The notes below the pieces were generated by a model. That model did no database searches, was not told the origin of the DNA, and was given only the letters and a program-made list of their open reading frames with translations. Source: an uncultured Prevotella sp. (GTDB lineage Bacteria; Bacteroidota; Bacteroidia; Bacteroidales; Bacteroidaceae). Taken from it: 59,894 nucleotides of DNA. The position numbers and the translations under genes are program-made. Shown here one piece after another: positions 42,339 through 50,071 of the stretch; the stretch's first letter is position 1; each line of letters starts with the position of its first letter. The stretch covers positions 1 through 59,894 of the forward strand of contig ONBC01000003.1 in NCBI GenBank assembly GCA_900315955.1, in the 5' to 3' direction.

Positions 42339-43658
42339 TCAGAGGAGCAGTGTGATGCAGTAGCCGACGCCTATGGCGACGATGGTCGTGACGAAGCCGG
42401 GGAGCTGGAACGAGTGGTTGATGACATATCTGCCTACATGTGTCGTCCCCGTGCGGTCGAAGCCCAAGGCTGCCACCTCGGTGGGGTAGTTGGGCAGGAA
42501 GAAATAGCCATTGACGGCGGGGAACATCGCCACGAGCAGCAGGGGAGAGATGCCTAAGGCGATGCCCACGGGATAGAGCGTCGTGACGGTCGCTGCCTGC
42601 GAGAAGAGCATGATGCTGAGCAGGAAGAGCGCTACGGCAAAGAGCAGCGGAGCCGCTGCCACCATGCCCGAGAGCGCGTCGTTGATGGCTCCGGCATTGC
42701 CGGTGTAAAACGTGGAGCCCATCCAGGCTATGCCGAAGATAGAGACCACGGCATTGATGCCGGCAGAGAAGATGTTGCCCTTGGGGACGTCTTTCACATC
42801 CGTCTTTCCCACGAGGATGATGAGGATGGCATCGCTCATCATCACCATCTCGATGGTCTCCGACATCGTGCACCCCTCCGGCCGCAGGCTGGGCATGAAG
42901 CCGAAGAGTACGACCACGGCGACACCCAAGAGAAACGCCCACACCGCATGCTTGGCATGGGGGTTGGGCTGTGTCTCTGCCTGCTCCAGGTTCTTGGCGT
43001 CGGCTTCGGGGTTGATGAGCCCGGCCTGGACACGCCGCTGGTATTCGGGATCATCGACAAGCGCTTTGCCTACGTGGTTCTCTATGAAAGCAGCCACAAC
43101 GATGGCGATGATGCTTGCGGGGATGCACACGATGAGGACGGTGCCGAGCTCTATGCCTTTCCCGCCCAGCAGATCCTGAGAGATGATAGCTGCCGTGGCT
43201 GCCGACACCGGACTGCCCGTGATGCCTAAGGAGGCAGCGATGGTGGCGAGACTCACCGGGCGCTCGGGACGGATCTTGTTCGCCTGGGCTATCTCACTGA
43301 TAATCGGCAAGAGCGAATAGCTTGTGTGAGCCGTACCGGCAACGATGCAGAAGAGCCAGGTGCAGAGCGGACCGTAATAGGTGATGTGGTCGGGGTGGTT
43401 GCGCAGAAACTTGGCAGCAAGACCCACGAGATACTCCAGTCCGCCGGATGCCTGGAGGGCGGCGGAAGCCGTGATGACAGCAAGGATGATCATCATCACA
43501 TCAATAGGAGCCTTGCCCGGCGTGAGATGGAAGCCATAGACAAGGATGAAGACACCGAGCATGCCGTAGATGCCCAAGCCAATGCCGCCCACGCGCGCCC
43601 CGATGAAGATCAGAGCGATGACGATAGCGAGCTCAAGGAGGATCAGTGTTGTTGCCAT
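42339..43658 (-). CDS. Anaerobic C4-dicarboxylate transporter (DcuA/DcuB family)
   Basis: The protein has 439 residues and about 10-12 membrane helices, normal for Dcu carriers. It exchanges fumarate, aspartate or malate for succinate across the inner membrane under anaerobic conditions. Family segments include GGIGLGIYGMLGVFILVYGF, ASLGITGSPVSAATAA and GTAHTSYSLLPII. It is the first gene of dcu-ansB-porin-aspA. DcuA versus DcuB cannot be separated by eye; the aspartate context favours DcuA-like use. A -7 box lies at 43709-43716. Confidence 0.93.
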   Translation of the reverse strand: MATTLILLELAIVIALIFIGARVGGIGLGIYGMLGVFILVYGFHLTPGKAPIDVMMIILAVITASAALQASGGLEYLVGLAAKFLRNHPDHITYYGPLCTWLFCIVAGTAHTSYSLLPIISEIAQANKIRPERPVSLATIAASLGITGSPVSAATAAIISQDLLGGKGIELGTVLIVCIPASIIAIVVAAFIENHVGKALVDDPEYQRRVQAGLINPEADAKNLEQAETQPNPHAKHAVWAFLLGVAVVVLFGFMPSLRPEGCTMSETIEMVMMSDAILIILVGKTDVKDVPKGNIFSAGINAVVSIFGIAWMGSTFYTGNAGAINDALSGMVAAAPLLFAVALFLLSIMLFSQAATVTTLYPVGIALGISPLLLVAMFPAVNGYFFLPNYPTEVAALGFDRTGTTHVGRYVINHSFQLPGFVTTIVAIGVGYCITLLL

Positions 43659-43708
43659 ATCTTGTGATGTATGATTCTGTGCGTTGATTTATATCAATTA
43701 CCGTGCTG

Positions 43709-43716
43709 CAAAATTA
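43709..43716 (-). promoter_or_regulatory. -7 element of dcu operon
   Basis: On the minus strand this reads TAATTTTG, 51 bases before the dcu start. A TTG lies about 25 bp further upstream, longer than usual, so strength is uncertain. It is 11 bases from the start of repeat A. Confidence 0.5.
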
Positions 43717-43727
43717 GTGGATTATGG

Positions 43728-43809
43728 GCTAACGACATTTACAAAAAACTGACTATTATTTGCAAATATCGAAACAAATGGCTAATTTTGACAATAAGTC
43801 AAGATAATA
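43728..43809 (+). repeat. 82-bp promoter-bearing repeat (element A), copy 1
   Basis: This copy is 80/82 identical to 57983-58064. It contains a full Bacteroidetes promoter, TTTG then 20 bp then TAATTTTG, pointing rightwards. In copy 2 this drives an AraC regulator. Here no plus-strand gene follows, and transcription would run into element C and antisense to the decayed lactonase gene. Confidence 0.9.
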
Positions 43810-43817
43810 GAAATTTA

Positions 43818-43843
43818 TTCCTGACTTCGTCAATGCGTCACCC
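43818..43843. repeat. 26-bp dispersed repeat (element C), copy 2
   Basis: This is the exact reverse complement of 1987-2012, lying 8 bases after element A. Confidence 0.85.
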
Positions 43844-43887
43844 ATGTTTAATCATTCGCATTCTTTTCCTGACCAAAAACAATAAAA

Positions 43888-43983
43888 CCCTTGCTTTGAC
43901 GCAAGGGCTGCGCCCATTGTTTCTTCTCCGCCCCCGGCTTGCTCCGAAGCAAGCTTCGGCAAGCCGGAGCCGGAGAAGAAACA
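43888..43983. repeat. Adjacent hairpins in the dcu/lactonase spacer
   Basis: A small stem (cccttgc / gcaaggg, 43888-43907) is followed by a large imperfect one: 43918-43950 pairs with 43953-43983 (tgtttcttctccg...gaagc against gcttc...cggagaagaaaca). The arms are about 30 bp, like the other large inverted repeats in the window. Confidence 0.75.
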
Positions 43984-44043
43984 GCCTTCGTTCCTCAGGC
44001 TTGCATCACAGCAAGAAAAACCTTGAAAACAGGCCTGAAAGAA

Positions 44044-44073
44044 GTTAGGAGTTAGGAGATAGGACTTAGGAGA
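44044..44073. repeat. Short TTAGGAG tandem repeat
   Basis: Gttagga occurs twice in tandem, then degenerate gatagga and cttagga units. The tract sits in the loop between inverted segments ccttgaaaacaggc (near 44021) and gcctgtttttaagg (near 44085). Confidence 0.6.
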
Positions 44074-44074
44074 G

Positions 44075-44113
44075 TACCGCGCAAGCCTGTTTTTAAGGTT
44101 TTCCTTTGTGTCA
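44075..44113 (+). repeat. 39-bp dispersed repeat (element B), copy 1
   Basis: This copy is 38/39 identical to 57692-57730 in the same orientation (taccgcgc-agcctgttttt, then aaggttttcctttgtgtca). Both copies are preceded by ttaggag. The two copies bracket the starch locus. Confidence 0.9.
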
Positions 44114-44140
44114 TCTGCTGACAGCAGACTTGCTGCCTGC

Positions 44141-44649
44141 TCACTGCGCAGTGGTTACGAACTGGATGCATACAGGTTTCTTGACTGTTAGGCGTGATGT
44201 CAACGTCAGCGAACCCGAGACGGGGTCGCGGCGGTAGACCTCTATGACGTTGCTGCCTCCGGTGTAGTTGGCTGTCAGGGCTATCTTGCCACGTGTCTCT
44301 ACATAGCAGGGGTCGGGCACCTCCTGTGGGCAGCGTATTGACTAACGTCATATGACCTGTGAGGGCGTTCAAACGGATAGCAGACAGTGACGCTGTGCTG
44401 TCGGGACGCTCGCTCACAGCATAGAGTATTCTGCCATCGCGTGTTATCGTGAGGTAGGACGGGGCTTGAAGGGATAGAGAGTCAAGAACATGCGCGCTGC
44501 CGGTCTGCTGGTTGAATACATAAGTGTAGATACCATCGCTACCGGCAACCGGTATCGGTATACGTGCCCACCACCATGCGCAAGTCGTCGGAGGCATGGG
44601 GACAAAGGGCTGTTGCCGCCACAAGAAGAGATAATGCCGTTCGTCTCAT
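44141..44649 (-). pseudogene. Decayed 6-phosphogluconolactonase-like (beta-propeller lactonase) gene
   Basis: Three frames must be joined to rebuild the protein. Segment 1 (from ATG 44649) is MRRTALSLLVAATALCPHAS then MVVGTYTDTG. Segment 2 is DGIYTYVFNQQTGSAHVLDS onward to VNTLPTGG. Segment 3 is DPCYVETRGKIALTANYTGG to the stop at 44141. The breaks are a 7-bp insertion with repeated ccggt at 44541-44553, and one extra C near 44309-44319. The pattern (GTYT-TGSDGIYTY, ILYAVSE, ALTANYTGG) is that of lactonase-family propellers with a signal peptide. Only about 150 of about 350 expected residues remain, so it is also truncated. Element B lies 28 bases beyond the stop. Confidence 0.8.
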
Positions 44650-44784
44650 AAATATCATATTTGTTGTTGCAAGTTTCCTTTGCTGTTGCAAAGTCATCAA
44701 TATTCCCTGATACCTCCACCATTGCCGCGCTATTTTTCTTATCAATTGTCGCAGAAGTAAGGACGCATTTTGAATGTGGGTATA

Positions 44785-47657
44785 TTATCGCTTGTTCTCG
44801 GTTCTTATACCAGCAGCATTGTATATGATACCGTTGCGTACGATGTAAAGCTTGCCATCCTGCACGTATTTCCTGTTTCCTGCAGGTCTTGCATTGATAA
44901 AGGAGATCCCATTGGTCGTGTTATTTTCTATCACAGATGTGGGTGTAACGGTGAGATAGTAGTCTCGCGCCTCGGTAACCGTAAAATCAGGTGCCTGCGA
45001 GCCATCGTTCCAGTTGTTGAAGATGAGCTTGTAGGGAGCATCCTCGGTTATGTCGAATGGGTATACCTTATATATTATATTATCAACTTTCTTGGTAGAG
45101 ATCATGGCCTGACCTGGCCAACTACCGTAGAGCTCAGATGTTCCGTAGGCATATACACCCAAAGTCGTCCAGCCTGTCTGATCGTCGACATAGAGATAGT
45201 GGGAAGCCTCGGGAATTGGAGCAGGAATGAACTCAAGCCTAATATTGTCTACGGCCAGACAAGGAGCCGATGCACAGTTGTTACCGGCACTGGTAGAGAT
45301 GGACCAACAGAGATAGAGGTCGGTACCAGCCTCAAAAACATGTTTCATTTCCCCGCTTACAGAGTGAGAGAAGCCTGGGACAGTAGCAAAACCTGTCTGT
45401 GCGGTGCCTTTAGGGTTAAGCCAGGTGAATTCTTCACCCGCCTCTGTCCAGGTAGCGCCATTAGGCGAAGTAAATAACTTTACATAAAACTCGTTAGCAT
45501 TGGAACCCTCGCGAAACTTTTCGATATCATACTGTACCTTTATCGTCTCGAAGTCTTTCTTGCCATTATTCTCCAGATGAACCATCACATTGATGGTACG
45601 GGCACCGTTTTCTATCCCTGTGGTCATACCACCCAGCGCACGGTCATTGTCTCCGTTAGTACCAAGATTCCAGGTGCCATTAGAGGCGTTTGCAGGCAAG
45701 TTTACACCACCGGCATACTGAGCTTGCAAAGAGGCATCACGATAAGCCCCAATGGTACGGGGACCAACCTGATTACGCTCTATGCGCCAAGCCTCGGGAA
45801 GGTCATAGTTTTCACCATAGACACCATTCTTATTTGATACAGCAGTAGCATCAGCTGCAGGATAGGCCATGCCATTGAAGTCCTCTGCAATGACCCAGTT
45901 CTCTTCATTCACCTTGATAGACGGCAGCTTCTCAACGGTAGCCTGCATATCCTGAATAACAACAGTAGAAGAGAAATCTTGCTCTCCACTGACAGCCTTG
46001 ACGGTGTAAGAGCCGGCAGCAGTGGCCTGGAATGTATCAGCCGTAACCTCATTGCCACTGATGGCACCTTCAGCCTTACCTACAGAAAGTCCATCTGTGT
46101 CTATCTGGCGAAGTTCAAAGCGTATGCTCTTCTTACGAACATCAACAGGCTGATTCGTAGCCTCAAGGGCCTGTTTGGCATAAGCACGCATCTTTGCCGC
46201 ATCTTCGCTGCTGACGGTTGTTGGAGACCAATTGATGGTAGTCGGGTCAACACCAAAAATAGTGGCATACTCAAGACAAGCGCCTAAATAGGTTGTCATC
46301 TGTGTAGGGTGACGATCGTCCTTGAACCATTTACCACCATTAGTCAATACGGCTGTGCCTTCTGTCGCTGCGGCAATGTCGTAAGCCACTCCTACTGGCG
46401 CGAGTACAAGTCCAAACTCCTGAGCGATGTCAAGATATATTTTTTTAAGTTTTGCATTCTCAGCAGCAAAGGCTGTGCTGCTGCCATAAGCCCAGTTTAC
46501 GGGCAGAATGATTACTGCCGACGGGTTGGCTCCCTCCTCACGGATATACTTCACCCAGGCAGCGACACTTTCGTGGAAGCCCTTAGTGTTGGTAAGAGGC
46601 TTGGCTGTCTGTCCTGAAGAATGATATGTGTATAAGCATTATCACGTATGAGTTTGCGGGCACTGGGCAGACCTGTTTCTGCCATCAGTCCCTCACCCTC
46701 GTCATAGTGGTATTTAAGCGACTTTCCAAGGTTGGTGTGTGCTGTCCAGATAGCGTCCTTCCCCATGGCAGCCGCCATCTGGTTGAAAATGTCGTCCTGC
46801 CACTCGGTCTGGTAGTGAATGAGTGAGTTGTTCAGACTCAATATGCGCACGCTCTCCGGAATGGATGTAGGCAGCACAGCGTTCGAAGGCCAGAGAACTG
46901 TACCAACCATTTCGTGCGTCTCTTCTTTCTTCTCGGCTGTAACCTTCATTGTCTCCCAGTCAACGGTAATGACATATACCCCCGGAGCAATAGTAGCATT
47001 CTTTTCACCTGGATAAGAAAGGTCAACAGCTCCATCAGCCGTGATGGTGCTGCTTGTACCATAGCGGTTGGCGTTGACGTCATTCCAGTCGGTGGAGCTG
47101 GTAGAGGTGAAGCAGAAGTAGCATGTCGTGTTACTACCTTCGGCAACGAACTCTATCTCGCCAGAAGTGAACACCTGTCCCTGCTTGGTCAGTTTGATGC
47201 CTGAGCCAGGCGTCCACCCCACATCTTTTATATTACCTATTATATACAGTTCATCGGGACATGCGGGCTTCTCTATACCCTTGCCATCGTAGTGTGCCCA
47301 TGTCACAGCGCTGGAGTTCTCAGCAAAGGTGTTAATCATGTTCTCTGTAGTCCCGTCGAGTGGTATTTCACCGGTACTATTCCAGGCAGTGGCTGTAGCA
47401 CTTGAAGCACGAGAGAAAACAACTGTCTTATAGGAACCGGCAGGTACGGTGAAAGCCACCTTGGATGGGTCGGCAGCAGGCACCCCGATTACGAATTCGC
47501 CTCCATCGAATGAGGCACGCTGAACGGCGCCGCCGTTCTGCCACCAGCTTACTGCTCCGGCATTGAGGTACAATACCTCCGTACCATTGAAGCTTCGATT
47601 GGCTAATGCTGATACAGTTACAAGAATGACTGTAAAAAGAACAAATAGTCTCTTCAT
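44785..47657 (-). pseudogene. Frameshifted secreted SGNH (DUF4886-like) hydrolase with starch-binding modules
   Basis: Two frames, 47657 to about 46615 and about 46610 to 44785, together encode about 950 residues. The order is: signal peptide (MKRLFVLFTVILVTVSALA); CBM-like module (TEVLYLNAGAVSWWQNGG); SusE/F-like module (ELYIIGNIKDVGWTPGSG); SGNH hydrolase (ILSLNNSLIHYQ with Ser near 46828, LPVNWAYGSS, and DDRH at 46309-46320); Ig-like and jelly-roll-like regions; CBM26 (HYLYVDDQTGWTTLGVYAYG and SWPGQ); and tail YIVRNGIIYNAAGIR. The frame break falls inside the catalytic domain, so neither half should be active alone. It is divergent from susR in a starch locus. It could be a natural mutation, a phase-variable state or an assembly error. 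Confidence 0.8.
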
Positions 47658-47732
47658 AAATGATCTGTATTATTAGTTTTTTTTAGTTTATAATGTAATT
47701 ATTACCGATGATTGGTATTATGATTTTGATTA

Positions 47733-47763
47733 CAAAATTAGTGTTTTGTAGTATTAGTTACAA
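47733..47763 (-). promoter_or_regulatory. Promoter of the SGNH/CBM gene
   Basis: On the minus strand TTG (47763-47761) and TAATTTTG (47740-47733) are spaced 20 bp apart, 75 bases before the start codon. Confidence 0.7.
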
Positions 47764-48016
47764 TCACATATAATAAAAATCAAAGTGTAGTTCTATGTTA
47801 GTGCTTGATATTTAATTGGTTATATCGTCGCTATTTCAAAAAAAACAAAAACAATCTAGATTTCTCTTAGCGCTTTATGTTCATTTCATACAAAGATAAT
47901 TTCGTTGAGTCGTATCCGGCAGAAACAGACTGATGCCCGCGGGGGGGATGGTAATCAAAAAGTTCCGTAGCGCAAAAAAATCCGCGTAAAGGAAACTATT
48001 TCTTGGATTTTATTAC

Positions 48017-48024
48017 TACCTTTG
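48017..48024 (+). promoter_or_regulatory. Possible -7 element of SusR-like gene
   Basis: TACCTTTG fits the consensus but lies 182 bases before ATG 48207, so it implies a long leader. The 549-base divergent spacer (47658-48206) otherwise holds AT-rich sequence and a G7 run near 47942; no further element was recognised. Confidence 0.4.
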
Positions 48025-48206
48025 CCATGACATGTTGATGAATTGCTGGTAAATTTTTACACAGCTAAGTCAAGTTTTTCGACATGAATAGACCTCGGAC
48101 AACTTTTGCTGCTCTGAGGATGATATTAAATACTAAAGACTAATATAGTAAGGATTTACGTTGAACAAATCTTTATTCCCTAATTTATAAAGTATTGGAT
48201 TGAACA

Positions 48207-49889
48207 ATGATAGTAAAAACGACTCTCAATTTAAAATTCAGAAAAGTATCGACCGACACATCCTTATATATGTGTCGCGTTATTCTCTGTCTACTTTTTC
48301 TTTTTTCTTTTTCTAAGTTATGCTTGGCTCAAGACGAAAAAGAAATGTTGCAACAACTTGACAATCTAATAGAAGATCAATCTACAATTATTAGGGCGAA
48401 GGAGCAGCGTATACAACTTATAAAGGATCGATTCCGTGTAAAAAATCTTACAGATAAACAAATATATGACATTAACGAAACTTTGTATCAAGAGTATATG
48501 GCGTTTAAATGCGATTCTGCCTACTACTATGCTACCAAGAATATGGAGTTAGCTAAAAGAAGAAAATGGTGGAAAGCCTATAATCATAGTACACTGGAAC
48601 GTGTACATCTTCTTAGTCTTATGGCACTCTTTGATCTTGCAGAGAGTAGCTTATCTACGATACATAAGGAATCTATTGAAACTCGAGAAGACAGTTTGGC
48701 ATATTATGTTTGTTATAGTGATCTCCATGTTTTTGGCGCTGAATTTACTGAGGGCACGCCTTTTCATGACATAAACGTTAGAGAGGCTCAAGAAGGGCGG
48801 AGGCTGGCGCTTAGTGTATCATCACCAAATGAGGTGACAGGTGCAACAAATATAGCTAACTATCTTTTCAATAACCATCAGGTAAAGCGATCAATAGACA
48901 TGATGACCCGATTCTTAGCCAAGAGTAAGCTCAAAATGGGGAGTCGTGACTATAGCATCGTCACAAGTGACTTAGCTTTTTTCTATAGTGGACTCAACGA
49001 CCGACAAAATCGTAAAAAATACCTTATTCTTAGTGCAATGAGTGATTTGAAAGGAGCTGTCATGGAGAACAATTCCCTTAGAGAGTTGGCTACGATGCTG
49101 ATGGAGGAGGGAGATCTTAATAGAGCTTATAAATATATTAATGTGTCAATTAATGACGCACAATTCTATGGTACGCGATTACGAAACATGCAAATCGTGC
49201 GTATCATGCCGAAGATTGTAGAGGCATATCAGATCTACCAACATCATAACCAGCGTCGACTCTCTATCATCACAGTTATCATTTCAATCATATCAATACT
49301 TTTCCTTATAGCATTAATATTATTGACGCGTTTCATCCTCAGCTATCATAAATCCACGCAGATGGTAGAAAAGATGAATAAAAGATTGCATGATACCGTC
49401 ATACAATTAACTGAGGCTAATAAGATAGTAAATGAGAAAAGCAAAATAAAAGAGCAATATATAGGCCGATTCCTGCAATTGGCTTCTGAACTGATCGACC
49501 GACATGAAGAGAGACGTAGATTTGCTAACAGGCTTGCCAGAGAGAATAAACTATCAGACCTCTTTGCCATGATAAAGTCGAACAGCGGTCTGGCACAGGA
49601 CGTGAAATTGTTCTACAAGAATTTTGACGAGGCTTTCCTCAATATATTCCCACACTTCCCCCAAACGATCAATTCACTACTGAATCCAGAAAACCAGATT
49701 AAAATCAAAGATGGATTGTTGAATACAGAGCTTCGTATTCTTGCTTTACTCCGTTTGGGTATCACTGATAACAATGCCATTGCCGCAATTCTGCGCTCCA
49801 GCATAACAACCGTGTATACCTATCGCAGCAAAATGAAAGCAAAGGCTCTTGATAAAGATTCATTCGAAAATAGAGTGATGATGCTTTAG
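48207..49889 (+). CDS. SusR-like membrane-bound transcription regulator (DUF6377 type)
   Basis: The protein has 560 residues. An N-terminal signal-like segment (VILCLLFLFSFSKLCLAQ) is followed by a helical, TPR-like periplasmic sensor (about 42-345), one membrane helix at about 352-375 (IITVIISIISILFLIALILL), a coiled coil (MVEKMNKRLHDTVIQLTEAN) and a C-terminal cytoplasmic HTH region (about 500-545, LRILALLRLGITDNNAIAAI and TTVYTYRSKMKAKAL). This layout matches SusR of the Bacteroides starch system, which senses maltose-type sugars and activates sus genes. It lies just upstream of susC/D/E/amylase, which supports that role. It is strikingly AT-rich compared with the left half of the window. 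Confidence 0.85.
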   Translation: MIVKTTLNLKFRKVSTDTSLYMCRVILCLLFLFSFSKLCLAQDEKEMLQQLDNLIEDQSTIIRAKEQRIQLIKDRFRVKNLTDKQIYDINETLYQEYMAFKCDSAYYYATKNMELAKRRKWWKAYNHSTLERVHLLSLMALFDLAESSLSTIHKESIETREDSLAYYVCYSDLHVFGAEFTEGTPFHDINVREAQEGRRLALSVSSPNEVTGATNIANYLFNNHQVKRSIDMMTRFLAKSKLKMGSRDYSIVTSDLAFFYSGLNDRQNRKKYLILSAMSDLKGAVMENNSLRELATMLMEEGDLNRAYKYINVSINDAQFYGTRLRNMQIVRIMPKIVEAYQIYQHHNQRRLSIITVIISIISILFLIALILLTRFILSYHKSTQMVEKMNKRLHDTVIQLTEANKIVNEKSKIKEQYIGRFLQLASELIDRHEERRRFANRLARENKLSDLFAMIKSNSGLAQDVKLFYKNFDEAFLNIFPHFPQTINSLLNPENQIKIKDGLLNTELRILALLRLGITDNNAIAAILRSSITTVYTYRSKMKAKALDKDSFENRVMML

Positions 49890-49984
49890 TCCAGATTTAG
49901 ATTTTTAACACGTGAAGTTGATGGTAACTATTTGATAATTAGATAAGTAATATATGTGAATATTTAGATTTTGACTTGATCCTC

Positions 49985-50015
49985 TTGTAGGCGTGCATTT
50001 CATATACTAATTTTG
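49985..50015 (+). promoter_or_regulatory. Promoter of starch susCDE-amylase genes
   Basis: TTG (49985-49987) and TAATTTTG (50008-50015) are spaced 20 bp apart, 56 bases before ATG 50072. It is a candidate target of the SusR-like protein. Confidence 0.75.
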
Positions 50016-50071
50016 TAGACAAAGAAGTAAACCTTCTTTCCTTTCATCAATTTATCAAAAAGTACAGTTAT

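Noticed and set aside
43671-44048. 125-codon plus-strand frame upstream of dcu
   Set aside because: It consists of repeat A, element C and hairpin sequence; there is no protein signature.
47938-47950. G7 run in the susR/SGNH spacer as a phase-variation tract
   Set aside because: It is outside any gene and not within a recognised promoter spacer, so there is no evidence for a switch.
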